Shown: positions 38,490 through 47,476 of the stretch, piece by piece
How positions within the stretch are numbered: the stretch's first letter is position 1
How the letters are laid out: each line of letters begins with the position of its first letter
Source: Kushneria marisflavi
GTDB lineage: Bacteria; Pseudomonadota; Gammaproteobacteria; Pseudomonadales; Halomonadaceae
Direction of reading: 5' to 3'
DNA length: 64,000 nt
Assembly (NCBI RefSeq): GCF_002157205.1
Contig: NZ_CP021358.1
Span: 248,001 to 312,000, forward strand
The notes under the pieces: generated by a model
Databases searched by the model: none
The model's input: the letters and a program-made list of their open reading frames with translations, nothing else
Told to the model about the DNA's origin: nothing
Position numbers and translations under genes: made by a program

Positions 38490-39193
38490 GCCGGTATTTC
38501 CACCCACCTGAAGAGAAGAAGTATCAATAGAGCCCAACCAGGCCACACTACTCTCTCAAGGCACCAGCCGACCAATGCCATTACCTCCTGTCTCATGCAG
38601 GCTCGGCATATACGAATGACGGTTCAACCACCGTGCTGGTGGGCCGTCGAAAGCGAACGTCCTGAAGACATCACAATGCCCACCCGATTTGACGAAATCG
38701 CTGGGTCCCCCATCAAGTTCAATAAGGACAGGTAGTCATCAAGGAAGGGAAACTTCATCTCAAAAGGTTTTGTTCCATTTGTCGTGGGCAGATCAAAACC
38801 CTTTAAAGGCATCAGGCCAACTCAGCGCAATACGGCCTCTGCCCCACATCTTTTCATCATGTCGGTTTTTAAACTTGTCCATGACGAATGACGTTATTAA
38901 GGCCAACAGCATTTATCCGTTCGTGATGATTTTTCACTACGGCATCATGATCATCTTTATGGTGTGGACGGGCATCCACAAGTGCGGCCAAAACCAGAGA
39001 TCATTAGTCTTATTGACACTTATTTTTATATCAATTAAGCAAAATAATATCTTTTAAGACCAAGGTATAAATTATTGGCTTTAAAGCGCTTCGTGAAACA
39101 AAACTGGATAACGCAGGAAAAATTATTCGCTTTAATACCCTTTAATCGTGCCTTTAACTTCGCAGACGAATTCATGTCTCAAGGGGCACCACA
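38490..39193. other. Gene-free AT-rich interval before the first TTT cassette
   Basis: About 700 bases with no convincing gene. The second half (38850-39190) is clearly AT-rich compared with both sides and must carry the promoter of the tctC operon. I could not pick a clean -35/-10 pair. The first half includes a possible transposase scrap (see 38624-38812). An open frame at 38689-39057 on the plus strand has no family-like content. Confidence 0.6.
38624..38812 (-). pseudogene. Possible remnant of an IS-type transposase
   Basis: The frame encodes MKFPFLDDYLSLLNLMG followed by a short Arg/Ile-rich stretch. It recalls the PF-x-DDYLELVDWTGR motif near the C-terminus of REP-associated and similar transposases. 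Only about 60 codons remain, with no inverted repeats or other transposase parts in view. The match is by eye and weak. Confidence 0.25.
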
Positions 39194-40150
39194 ATGGGTT
39201 TCAAATCGATTGCCATTGCCACAGCACTTATCCTGTCGAGCAGCATGTCCACAGCGGCACTGGCGGACTATCCCGAAAAACGCATCGACCTGGTTGTCGG
39301 CTTTGCTGCTGGCGGTGGCACCGATGTCATGGCCCGTACAACGGCTCCATTTCTGGAAAAATACCTGGGTAATGATGTCTCGGTAGTGGTCAAGAACATG
39401 CCGGGCGCCAGTGGTCAGATTGGCGTTACCGCGGTCGCCGAAGCCAGGCCAGACGGCTATACGATCGGCACCTATAATCTGCCGGGCGCCATGGCTCGAA
39501 CCCTGGACCGGGACGCCGATTACAACGCCGATAGCTTTACCTATCTGGCCAATGTCGTGAACGATCCCAATGTCATTGTCACCCCTAAAAAGAGCGACAT
39601 TGACACCATGGACAAGCTGGTCGAGGCAGCCAAAAAGCGTCCCGGTGCCGTGACGGTGGCCATGTCCAGCCTGGGTGGCGACGACCATTTCTTCCTTCAA
39701 AGACTCACCGATGTCACCGGTGCCGACTATACCGTTGTGCCCTTCTCGGGCTCGGCCCCCGCCCGCAGCGCACTGATGGGCGGCCATGTGACCATGGGCA
39801 TCATCAACATCTCCGAAGTCGTGGCCTTCCGCGATGAGCTAAACGTACTGGGTATTGCCTCCGAGAAGCGCTCTTCCATGGCTGACGACATCCCTACCTT
39901 CAAGGAGCAGGGATTTGACCTGGTCAACGGGGCACTTCGTGGTTTCGTAGCGCCGGCGAACCTGCCTGAAAACGTCAGGACCAGGCTGCTCGACGCTTTC
40001 CAGAAGACCTACGACGACCCTGAATTCCAGCAAGCCATGCGTCGATCCGGCAACCCGACAGAACTGGCTCTGGGCGATGACTTCAAAACCCTCAACGCCG
40101 AGCAGCTGGAACTGGCAAAACGCATCTGGGAAACCACTCCCTGGAAGTAA
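39194..40150 (+). CDS. Tripartite tricarboxylate transporter binding protein (TctC), copy A1
   Basis: Periplasmic binding protein that delivers a carboxylate to TctAB. 318 residues. The signal peptide ends at ALA-DYPEK (about residue 25). The mature protein has the Bug-family start DYPEKRIDLVVGFAAGGGTD, the pocket loop PGASGQIG and PDGYTIGTYNLPG. AAGGGG sits before the ATG. It is closely similar along its length to the second binding protein at 43381. It is 157 bases ahead of tctB. The ligand is unknown; TctC/Bug proteins bind many mono- to tricarboxylates. Confidence 0.93.
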   Translation: MGFKSIAIATALILSSSMSTAALADYPEKRIDLVVGFAAGGGTDVMARTTAPFLEKYLGNDVSVVVKNMPGASGQIGVTAVAEARPDGYTIGTYNLPGAMARTLDRDADYNADSFTYLANVVNDPNVIVTPKKSDIDTMDKLVEAAKKRPGAVTVAMSSLGGDDHFFLQRLTDVTGADYTVVPFSGSAPARSALMGGHVTMGIINISEVVAFRDELNVLGIASEKRSSMADDIPTFKEQGFDLVNGALRGFVAPANLPENVRTRLLDAFQKTYDDPEFQQAMRRSGNPTELALGDDFKTLNAEQLELAKRIWETTPWK

Positions 40151-40307
40151 GCCTGCGCCACTTGCCCCGATTTTCTGACACATGACCTCCACGACAGAGC
40201 CACCGCGCCATTCCCCAACGAAAGCGCGGTGGTTCAAACGGCATGACTGAATCGTCATGGCCGGCCTGTCATGGCTGGCTCCAACGCTACTCCATGAGAC
40301 ATCTCCC

Positions 40308-40787
40308 ATGAATAGTGAACCCGCTAACACTGCCCACGAGCCTTCTCGCGGTATCGATCCGGACCTGATCGCTGGCGTGATCATCGTGCTTGGCGCAGGC
40401 GCACTATTGACCCGGACTTCAGACATGCCGGGCATGACAGCGCTATTACCGGTCACCATGCTGTCAGCACTGATCCTGCTCGGCGTCCTGCTGATCGGAC
40501 GCTGCGTACTGCGCCGCCGGCGTCAGACCGTGGCAGCCATCAAGGTTTTTGACAATGCCAAACGATTTATCGGCATTGTGGCGTCCATTGCGATTTATGT
40601 CGCTGCTGTAGCGCTGCTGGGCTTCTACACCTCAACAGCCGTCATGATCCCGGTAGTGGCCTGGTGCTTCGGGTACCGAAACCTCAAGGGCGTACTGCTC
40701 GCCGATCTGATTTTTACAGGCGGCATCGCGATCATCTTCGTGCTGCTGATGGGTCAGGAATTGCCCACCGAATTCTTCCTGCGCTAA
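40308..40787 (+). CDS. TTT small membrane subunit (TctB), cassette A
   Basis: Four-helix membrane subunit that works with TctA in Na+- or H+-driven carboxylate uptake. From 40308 it has 159 residues: a polar N-terminus and hydrophobic segments LIAGVIIVLGAGALL, MLSALILLGVLLIG, FIGIVASIAIYVAAVALLGF and LIFTGGIAIIFVLLMG. The start is chosen for GAGA upstream; an ATG at 40257 is also in frame. It lies 12 bases before tctA. Confidence 0.88.
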   Translation: MNSEPANTAHEPSRGIDPDLIAGVIIVLGAGALLTRTSDMPGMTALLPVTMLSALILLGVLLIGRCVLRRRRQTVAAIKVFDNAKRFIGIVASIAIYVAAVALLGFYTSTAVMIPVVAWCFGYRNLKGVLLADLIFTGGIAIIFVLLMGQELPTEFFLR

Positions 40788-40799
40788 CGAGGACATGTC

Positions 40800-42308
40800 A
40801 TGTACGGCAATCTTATTGATGCACTACCGTCCGTATTGTCCCTGGGCAACCTGCTGGCGGTCGTTGTTGGTGTTGTCGCTGGTATCTGCGTTGGCGCCCT
40901 GCCCGGTCTCAGCGCCACCATGGCCATCTCGGTACTGATTCCCTTTACCTTCGGCATGGACCCGCTGGTCGCCCTTGGCATGATGGCCGGTATCTACAAC
41001 GGGGCCATGTACGGCGGTTCAATTCCCGCTGTCCTGCTGCGCATTCCAGGCACGCCAGCCGCTGTCGCCACCAGTTTCGATGGTTATCCGATGGCCCAGC
41101 AGGGCCGTGGTGGCTATGCCCTTCAGGTCGCCGTGGTCTCTTCTGCGCTGGGCGGTATCGCCTCGGCGCTGGTCCTGATGCTGCTGGCACCACCACTGGC
41201 CAAGGTCACTCTGCTTTTCGGTCCGACCGAAATTTTCTGGGTGGCGGTCTTTGGCATGTCGGCCATCGTCTTCCTGCTTGGCGGTGACGTGATCAAGGGT
41301 TTGATCAGCGCAGCCTTTGGTGTCTTTGTCTCCCTCGTCGGTGCCGATACCATCTCTGGCGCCGAGCGTTACACCTTTGGGCATCTGGAGCTGCTCGACG
41401 GCATCAACATCGTTGTGCTGCTGGTCGGGCTCTATGCACTGCCGCCGGCCATCGGCCTGCTTGAGGAAATCCGCGATTTCGATACCGAAAATACCGGCCG
41501 ACTCAATACCACCAGCATCTGGAAGGCCATCCCCGGCATGCTGAAGTACTGGAAGACCTGGGTACGCTCTTCAATCATCGGCGTGTTTGTCGGCATCCTG
41601 CCTGGCGCCGGCGGCTCCATGGCAGCGTTTCTCAGTTACAACGAAGCCCGCCGAGCCTCCAAAAATCCGGATGACTGGGGCAAGGGCGAACCGGAAGGCG
41701 TTGCTGCCTCGGAAACCTCCAACAATGCCGATACTGCCGCCGCACTGATCCCGGCGCTGACGCTGGGCATTCCCGGCACGGCGGTCGCTGCCGTCATGCT
41801 CGGTGGACTGTTGATCCACGGCCTGCAGCCTGGCCCCATGCTGTTCCGTGACAACCCTGAAATCGTCTTTGGCTTCATGTGGCAGTTCCTGTTTGCCGCC
41901 ATCCTGCTGATCTTCCTCGGGGGGGCGCTGGCCACCAACAGCTTTGCGCAGGTACTGCGCCTGCCACGACCGCTGCTTGGCGCCATTATCATCTCCCTGG
42001 TGTTCATCGGCGTGTACTCGATCAATGGCCGCATGTTCGATGTCTATCTGATGCTCGGCTTTGGCCTGATCGGCTATTTCATGGACAAGCTGAAGTTCCC
42101 GCTGCCGCCGGTTGTACTGGGGCTGATTCTGGGAGGGTTTGCCGAACAGAACCTGCGTCTTGCACTTCGCATTGGTGGCGGTAACTGGGACATTCTGGCC
42201 TCGAGCCCGACGGCCAAGGTGCTGATCGGCATGATCCTGCTGGTGATACTGTCTCCGGTCTTCTCACGGCTGATGCGTGCGCGCAAGGCCAAACGAGTCG
42301 CCGAGTGA
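40800..42308 (+). CDS. TTT large membrane subunit (TctA), cassette A
   Basis: Main translocation subunit, 502 residues with about 11-12 membrane segments. TctA motifs are clear: GALPGLSATMAISVLIPFTF, GIYNGAMYGGSIPAVLLRIP with GTPAAVAT, and the repeat-like ILPGAGGSMAAFLSYNEARR and ALTLGIPGTAVAAVMLGGLL. The stop TGA shares one base with the ATG of the amidohydrolase, coupling transport to a hydrolase. Confidence 0.95.
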   Translation: MYGNLIDALPSVLSLGNLLAVVVGVVAGICVGALPGLSATMAISVLIPFTFGMDPLVALGMMAGIYNGAMYGGSIPAVLLRIPGTPAAVATSFDGYPMAQQGRGGYALQVAVVSSALGGIASALVLMLLAPPLAKVTLLFGPTEIFWVAVFGMSAIVFLLGGDVIKGLISAAFGVFVSLVGADTISGAERYTFGHLELLDGINIVVLLVGLYALPPAIGLLEEIRDFDTENTGRLNTTSIWKAIPGMLKYWKTWVRSSIIGVFVGILPGAGGSMAAFLSYNEARRASKNPDDWGKGEPEGVAASETSNNADTAAALIPALTLGIPGTAVAAVMLGGLLIHGLQPGPMLFRDNPEIVFGFMWQFLFAAILLIFLGGALATNSFAQVLRLPRPLLGAIIISLVFIGVYSINGRMFDVYLMLGFGLIGYFMDKLKFPLPPVVLGLILGGFAEQNLRLALRIGGGNWDILASSPTAKVLIGMILLVILSPVFSRLMRARKAKRVAE

Positions 42309-43336
42309 TGACACCTCATGCCTCGATCCGGGAAGCATGGCTGGCACTGACCGATGAGTCGGTGCTGGACCCGGCCCAACCGATTCTGGACGCGCACCAT
42401 CATCTGTGGGATCGCGAAGAGAGCCGCTATCGCACCGAGGACTTCATCGCCGATGTGAGCCGTGGCCATGACGTGCGCGCCAGTATCTACGTGCAGTGCC
42501 GCACCGGGTATCGCCGCTCGGGGCCCGAGTCGCTCTACCCGCTGGGTGAGGTCGAAACGATCCTTGAGTGGAGCGCTCAGACCCCGAATCATCCGGTCGG
42601 CATCGTTGCCTTTGCCGACCTCATGCAGGGCGACGCGGTACGCGACACCCTCGATGGCCTGCGGGAACTGGCCCCGAATCACGTATGTGGCATTCGCAAT
42701 ACCACGGCCTATCACCCCGACCCGGCGGTGCGCTCCAATCCGAGGCCGGCTCCGGATGGTCTGCTGCGATCAAAGGAATTTCACCGAGGTGCCGCTGAAG
42801 TCGCCCGGGCCGGACTGACCCTGGACGTCTGGGCCTACCAGACGCAGCTGCATGAAGTCGAAGCGCTCGCTCGCCTGCTGCCGGAGCTGACGGTGGTGAT
42901 CAATCACTGTGGCGGGCCACTCGGCGTCGGGCCATTTCGTGAACGAACACCGGCTGACTTTGCCGCCTGGCGCGCGGGCCTCGAGAAACTTGCCGCCCTG
43001 CCCAATACGCACCTCAAGATCGGCGGGTTCGGGCTTGCTGTTTTCGGCAATGACTACCACCACCAACCCGCGCCCCCGGACTCCGAACGTCTGGCAAGAG
43101 ACTGGGCGCCCTGGTTCGGAGTCTGTCTTGAGGCCTTTGGTCCGACGCGCTGCATGCTTGAGAGCAACTTCCCCGTGGACAAGGGAATGTTCTCCTATGT
43201 CGCGCTCTGGAATGCCTTCAAGCGATTGACGCAAGCGTTAAGCCAGAACGACCGGGATCAGCTGTTCTGGAAGACTGCTGCCAGTACTTACCGTGTGGCC
43301 TTCAACGATGCTGTCACACCTCACGCTCTGACCTAA
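42308..43336 (+). CDS. Amidohydrolase family (PF04909-type) lactonase-like protein, cassette A
   Basis: TIM-barrel metal hydrolase, probably acting on a lactone or related ester of the transported acid. The N-terminal metal motif is LDAHHHLWD, and later His are in VVINHCGGPLG. The region that reads GSDWP in many lactonases is ESNFPVDKG here, a variant I have seen in related groups. The start is the ATG at 42308 that overlaps the tctA stop (TGATG); a GTG at 42305 is also possible. 342 residues. The substrate is unknown. Confidence 0.85.
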   Translation: MTPHASIREAWLALTDESVLDPAQPILDAHHHLWDREESRYRTEDFIADVSRGHDVRASIYVQCRTGYRRSGPESLYPLGEVETILEWSAQTPNHPVGIVAFADLMQGDAVRDTLDGLRELAPNHVCGIRNTTAYHPDPAVRSNPRPAPDGLLRSKEFHRGAAEVARAGLTLDVWAYQTQLHEVEALARLLPELTVVINHCGGPLGVGPFRERTPADFAAWRAGLEKLAALPNTHLKIGGFGLAVFGNDYHHQPAPPDSERLARDWAPWFGVCLEAFGPTRCMLESNFPVDKGMFSYVALWNAFKRLTQALSQNDRDQLFWKTAASTYRVAFNDAVTPHALT

Positions 43337-43380
43337 CCAGTGGCGCTACCACAATACGAATAACAATGGGGCAACAGGAC

Positions 43381-44355
43381 ATGTTCAAAACCTTTCGAAA
43401 GACACTGATCATTTCAGCAATCGCCTTGTCGACACAGGCGGTGACAGCGGTGGGCAACCCTGCATTCGCCGACTATCCGGAAAAGCCCATAGAAGTGATT
43501 GTCGGCTATTCCGCCGGAGGGGGCACCGATGTCCTCGCCCGCGTCGTCGGGAAGTATCTGGAGAAGGAGCTGGGAAATGACGCCAGTGTGGTGATCAAGA
43601 ACCAGCCTGGCGCCGGCGACCAGATCGGATTTACCAGCGTCGCCAAGGCAAAGGCTAACGGCACTACTCTTGGCACCTTCAACCTGCCGGCCGCCATGGC
43701 GCTGACCTACGATCGCAAGGCGGCCTACGATGTCAACAGCTTTGATTACCTCGCCAATGTGGTGCACGACCCCAATACCCTGGTCGTCAGTCAGGACTCT
43801 CCCTATCACAGCCTGAAAGAGTTGATTCAGGCGGCGAAAGAGAAACCGGGTAGCGTTGGCATGGCCCTGGCATCACTGGGAGGCAATGACCACTTCAGTG
43901 CGCTGTTATTGGCTGCAGCCGCAGATACCGAATTCAACCTGATTCCCTTCAGCGGCGCCTCGATGGCGCGCACTGCCCTGCTGGGCGGCCATGTCGCCGC
44001 TGGCACCATGGCCCTGAGCCAGACCATCGGCTTTGAAGACGAACTGCGCGTACTGGCCGTTCTTGATGACAAGCGCTCCTCTTTCGCGCCTGACGTGCCA
44101 ACGGCAAAGGAGCAGGGCTACGACGTCACGATGGGCTCCTATCGCGGCTTCGTGGCGCCTCACGGGCTCCCGGAGAAGGTCAGGACTCGACTGGTGACGG
44201 CCTTCAAGGCGCTGGCCGATAACGAGAATCTGCTCGATGAACTGGCCGCCCAGGGCAACACGCTCGACATCATCACGGGAGAGGACTACCGCCAGCTGAG
44301 CGAATCCCAGGCCGACGTCGCCAAAAAACTGTGGGAAAGCCATCCATGGAAATGA
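43381..44355 (+). CDS. TTT binding protein (TctC), copy A2
   Basis: Second binding protein, placed after the amidohydrolase and without its own TctA/TctB. The signal peptide ends at FADYPEK. The mature start DYPEKPIEVIVGYSAGGGTD, the loop QPGAGDQIGFTS and the ends KLWESHPWK here and RIWETTPWK in A1 show close kinship, so the two probably arose by duplication. The ATG at 43381 has GGGGCAACAGGAC upstream; a start at 43366 is less likely. 324 residues. It probably feeds the same TctAB pair with a related ligand. Confidence 0.92.
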   Translation: MFKTFRKTLIISAIALSTQAVTAVGNPAFADYPEKPIEVIVGYSAGGGTDVLARVVGKYLEKELGNDASVVIKNQPGAGDQIGFTSVAKAKANGTTLGTFNLPAAMALTYDRKAAYDVNSFDYLANVVHDPNTLVVSQDSPYHSLKELIQAAKEKPGSVGMALASLGGNDHFSALLLAAAADTEFNLIPFSGASMARTALLGGHVAAGTMALSQTIGFEDELRVLAVLDDKRSSFAPDVPTAKEQGYDVTMGSYRGFVAPHGLPEKVRTRLVTAFKALADNENLLDELAAQGNTLDIITGEDYRQLSESQADVAKKLWESHPWK

Positions 44356-44384
44356 GCGTCATGAAGTGCCCGACCGGTTTCGGA

Positions 44385-45266
44385 TCACATGAACACGCCG
44401 AACTTGCCGGAAAGCTCCGCCAGCTTGTTGTGCATCGCCACCAGAAGTTCGGACTTGGGCGAACTGGCGCGCCGTACCGTTCCAATCTGGCGATAGACCT
44501 GAGGACGGCCGAACGGCAGCTTGAGCATGTCGCGGCCATTCTCGCGCACCGCAATATCGGGCACGACTGCCGCGCCCAGGCCGGCGGCGACACACTCGAC
44601 AATCGCCGGGATGGTGTCGATCTCGGCAATGTGTCTGACCTTGATCTCCTGATGGGTCAGTTCGTTGTTGATCAGTGCCGCCAGAGGAACGTCGCTGGCG
44701 AAGTGCACAAAAGGAAGGGTTTCCAGCAACTCTCGAACCGGCCTTACCGGCGTACCGGGAGGCGCGATGAAGACCAGCGGCTCACGAAGGAAGGGAGCCC
44801 AGGAGAGATTTCTCGAGACGCCAGCATGCTCGGCCACGACCGCCAGATCCAGGCGGCCGGCGTTGACATCACTGAGAAGCGCCGAGGACATCCCGACACG
44901 AAGATCCACATGCAGCTCGGGAAACGTCTCGCGCAGCGCCACGATCGCACGCGGCAACAGGGCAATGGTGCTGGTGCGAACAGAACCAATGCTGAGCGAG
45001 CTTGAGACATTGCTGCCCTTCAGCGAAATCCGGGTTTCCTCGACCAGACCCAGAACTTTCCTTGCCGTTTCCAGAAGCTGCAGACCCTGGAGATTAAGAC
45101 TTGGCGGGCGCGTCTGTCGATTGAACAGCGAGGTATCCAGCTCCTGCTCCAGCGCGAGCATCTGCTGACTGACAGCAGAGGGGGTCAGGCTGACTTCGCG
45201 GGCCGCCCGGGCAAAAGTACCGTATTCGGAAATCGCGATTAGCGTGCGTAGCTGACGTGTATCCAT
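44385..45266 (-). CDS. LysR-type transcriptional regulator
   Basis: DNA-binding regulator of 293 residues. The winged helix-turn-helix is N-terminal (LRTLIAISEYGTFARAAREV and LTPSAVSQQMLALEQEL), and the ligand-binding domain runs from SIGSVRTSTIALLPRAIVA to the end. It is divergent from the hydroxyacid dehydrogenase gene and shares with it a 109-base region holding a perfect palindrome. LysR proteins usually control the divergent operon and respond to a pathway intermediate. It may also control the flanking TTT genes. Confidence 0.93.
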   Translation of the reverse strand: MDTRQLRTLIAISEYGTFARAAREVSLTPSAVSQQMLALEQELDTSLFNRQTRPPSLNLQGLQLLETARKVLGLVEETRISLKGSNVSSSLSIGSVRTSTIALLPRAIVALRETFPELHVDLRVGMSSALLSDVNAGRLDLAVVAEHAGVSRNLSWAPFLREPLVFIAPPGTPVRPVRELLETLPFVHFASDVPLAALINNELTHQEIKVRHIAEIDTIPAIVECVAAGLGAAVVPDIAVRENGRDMLKLPFGRPQVYRQIGTVRRASSPKSELLVAMHNKLAELSGKFGVFM

Positions 45267-45293
45267 GCCATCACCATTAAGAATTTCTTCACT

Positions 45294-45308
45294 TAATATA
45301 AAATATTA
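45294..45308. promoter_or_regulatory. Candidate LysR operator
   Basis: TAATAT and ATATTA form a perfect palindrome with a three-base centre in the intergenic region between the LysR gene and the hydroxyacid dehydrogenase. Its AT-rich, partly palindromic form is typical of LysR boxes. The assignment is inferred from position. Confidence 0.5.
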
Positions 45309-45375
45309 GTCGCTTTTATAAAGAAAAACTAGCTGTATTCTGATCGCTGGTCGTCTGCCAACGACACGGAAAACC

Positions 45376-46404
45376 ATGCGCACTGTCGCTGATAATCAAT
45401 GGAGAAAGACCTTGGAGAACCGACCCGCCATTCTTGTAACCGGCCCTTACCTGGCTGATGAGGCACGTCAATACGCAGAAGCCGCAGGCTACGACGTATA
45501 CCACACGCCCGCTTATCCGACGGCAGAGGTGCTCGTTGAACACATCAACCGTCATGACCCGGTAGGCATCGTGTCACGCATGGGGCGATTCGGGGCTGAA
45601 GCGGTTGCGGCCGGCCGGTCACTCAAGGTGATTTCCAAGCATGGCGCCGGCGTGGATAACATTGATGTTGATGCGGCCACTCACCATGGTGTTCAGGTCA
45701 TTCGCGCCGCCGGTGGCAATGCGGTCTCGGTGGCAGAGCATGCCGTTGCATTGATGTTTGCCACGGTCAAGCGCCTGCTGCCACTGGACGCGGGCATGCG
45801 TCAGGGCCGCTGGGAAAAGGCCGAATTTCTTGGACGAGAACTGTCAGGCATGCGCCTGGGCCTGGTCGGCGGTGGTGCCATCGCCGCTGCCGTGGTCAGA
45901 ATCGTCAAGGGTATGGGTCTGGACGTTGCCGTCTACGACCCATACGCCTCACCAGAAGCCATCAGATCCCTCGGCGCCGAGCCCATCGACGATATCGACA
46001 CACTGCTGTCCCGATCCGACATCGTCAGCCTGCACTGCCCCCTGACCGAAGCCAACGCACATCTACTTGATGCCAGAACGCTGGCCCTGATGCCGAAAGA
46101 CAGCTACGTCATCAACACCTCCCGCGGTGGGCTGATCGACGAAAAGGCTCTGCTGGCTGCGCTCGAGAACGGCCACATTGCCGGTGCCGGGCTGGACACC
46201 TTCGAGCGTGAGCCACCCGAGGGTGTCAACCCGCTCGCTGGCTCCGAACGAGTCATCCTTACGCCGCACATTGCAGGCGTTACTGAAGAAGCCGGTACAC
46301 GTGTTGGCGTTCTGGCCGTCAGTGGCATTGTCGACTTTCTCTCTGGCACAGCGCTGCCACCGGCGCGCATGGTCAACAGCATTTCAGAAACAACCTGTTC
46401 CTGA
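45376..46404 (+). CDS. D-2-hydroxyacid dehydrogenase (SerA-like)
   Basis: NAD-dependent enzyme that interconverts a 2-hydroxyacid and a 2-oxoacid. Catalytic residues are seen in NTSRGGLIDEKALL (Arg), DTFEREPPEG (Glu) and TPHIAGVT (His). The nucleotide loop LGLVGGGAIAAAVV has Ala in place of the third Gly, and the acidic residue in VYDPY favours NAD. The first start (45376) has a modest ribosome site. A TTG at 45412 has a perfect GGAG seven bases upstream and would give MENRPAILVTGPYL, so the real start may be there. It lies 57 bases before the RraA-like gene. Confidence 0.9.
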   Translation: MRTVADNQWRKTLENRPAILVTGPYLADEARQYAEAAGYDVYHTPAYPTAEVLVEHINRHDPVGIVSRMGRFGAEAVAAGRSLKVISKHGAGVDNIDVDAATHHGVQVIRAAGGNAVSVAEHAVALMFATVKRLLPLDAGMRQGRWEKAEFLGRELSGMRLGLVGGGAIAAAVVRIVKGMGLDVAVYDPYASPEAIRSLGAEPIDDIDTLLSRSDIVSLHCPLTEANAHLLDARTLALMPKDSYVINTSRGGLIDEKALLAALENGHIAGAGLDTFEREPPEGVNPLAGSERVILTPHIAGVTEEAGTRVGVLAVSGIVDFLSGTALPPARMVNSISETTCS

Positions 46405-46461
46405 GCCCTGTTTTCATGACATATCGGCCAGAGGTACTGGCCACCTCAATGGAGTAACAAC

Positions 46462-47136
46462 ATGTCCATCGGTAATCGAGTTCTCAAGCGCCAGCGCCAG
46501 GTCAACGCATCTGTCGTCGAGGCTTTTGCAGCACTTCCTGTTGCGGTTGTCAGCGACAGCATGTCCCGTGTCTTTGCTGGTGGCAGCGACCTTCGCCCCA
46601 TGCACCGTGATGGCTCAATGGCAGGCGTGGCCCTGACCGTGCGCACTCGTCCGGGCGACAATCTGATGCTGCACAAGGCCATCGACATGGCTGAACCCGG
46701 CGATGTCATTGTCTGCGACGCGGGTGGTGACACCACCAACGCACTGATGGGCGAGCTGATGCTGGCCTATGCGGTGAAAAAGGGCGTGGTCGGCTTTGTC
46801 CTCAATGGTGCTATCCGCGATCTTGATGGCTTTCGCGAGACCAATCTGCCCACCTTTGCAGCCGGGGTTACCCATCGCGGTCCCTACAAGAATGGTCCGG
46901 GCGAAATCAATACGGCGATCAGCCTTAACGGCATGGTTATCGAGCCGGGCGATCTGATCATCGGTGACAGTGACGGTATGCTTTGCGTCCCGTATGACGA
47001 TGCCGATGCTGTACTCAAGGCTGCTCAAGCCAAGCAGGCGGCAGAAGAAAAGCAAATGGCCGCGATCCATGCCGGCGAAAATGATCGAAGCTGGGTAGAT
47101 GCCGCACTAAAATCGACAGGCTTTGAATTCGCATAA
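46462..47136 (+). CDS. RraA-type 4-hydroxy-4-methyl-2-oxoglutarate aldolase family protein
   Basis: Members cleave 4-hydroxy-2-oxo acids to pyruvate and another oxoacid, and often decarboxylate oxaloacetate. 224 residues. The metal and substrate motif FVLNGAIRDLDGFRE carries the Arg-Asp pair. VSDSMSRVFAGG and GDLIIGDSDGMLCVP are family segments, and GGAG precedes the start. Together with the preceding dehydrogenase it forms a two-gene unit that oxidises a hydroxyacid and cleaves the product. RNase E inhibitor RraA shares the fold, but the catalytic Arg-Asp and context favour the aldolase. Confidence 0.88.
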   Translation: MSIGNRVLKRQRQVNASVVEAFAALPVAVVSDSMSRVFAGGSDLRPMHRDGSMAGVALTVRTRPGDNLMLHKAIDMAEPGDVIVCDAGGDTTNALMGELMLAYAVKKGVVGFVLNGAIRDLDGFRETNLPTFAAGVTHRGPYKNGPGEINTAISLNGMVIEPGDLIIGDSDGMLCVPYDDADAVLKAAQAKQAAEEKQMAAIHAGENDRSWVDAALKSTGFEFA

Positions 47137-47191
47137 ACTCGGCGATTTCTCACTAAATAAAGTCGATAAAAGCCAAGGTTTATGGACTATC

Positions 47192-47228
47192 AAAGGATGC
47201 CAGATACCACAATATCCGGCATCCTTTT
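47192..47228 (+). terminator. Terminator after the RraA-like aldolase gene
   Basis: AAAGGATGCC pairs with GGCATCCTTT around a 16-base loop and ends in TTTT. Confidence 0.85.
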
Positions 47229-47291
47229 GGCGTTTTAAATTTAGATAACAACCACTCAAACCATTAATAATAAAACATAAAAAATGAAAAC

Positions 47292-47303
47292 ATAGACGAA
47301 GGT
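47292..47303 (+). promoter_or_regulatory. Leader element ATAGACGAAGGT
   Basis: Matches the sequence at 51575-51586 in 11 of 12 bases, and 15 of 17 with the flanking bases AAAA-x. Both copies lie in leaders of carboxylate transporter operons. Its role is unknown. Confidence 0.35.
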
Positions 47304-47476
47304 TTAATAATTAAACGCAATCGTTTCGGCGTACCATCAATCGCTTGCCGTGATGACTAAAAACCCATGGAATGTCGATATCATTCATTTCGACAAAACC
47401 CTTCCATTTTTACTTTTTCAACACGCCATAAACTCACCATCACCGCTTTTATATTTATATTTTTGGGAGAGTTTTA

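Larger units (their letters stand above)
47137..47476. other. AT-rich leader before the second TTT cassette
   Basis: 340 bases without a gene. It begins with the terminator of the aldolase gene and continues with very AT-rich sequence that must hold the promoter of the tctC gene at 47477. A 12-base element at 47292 recurs in the leader of the TRAP operon. Confidence 0.7.

Noticed and set aside
38689-39057. A 122-codon plus-strand frame before tctC
   Set aside because: Skewed composition, no ribosome site and no motif; the second half lies in AT-rich promoter-like DNA.
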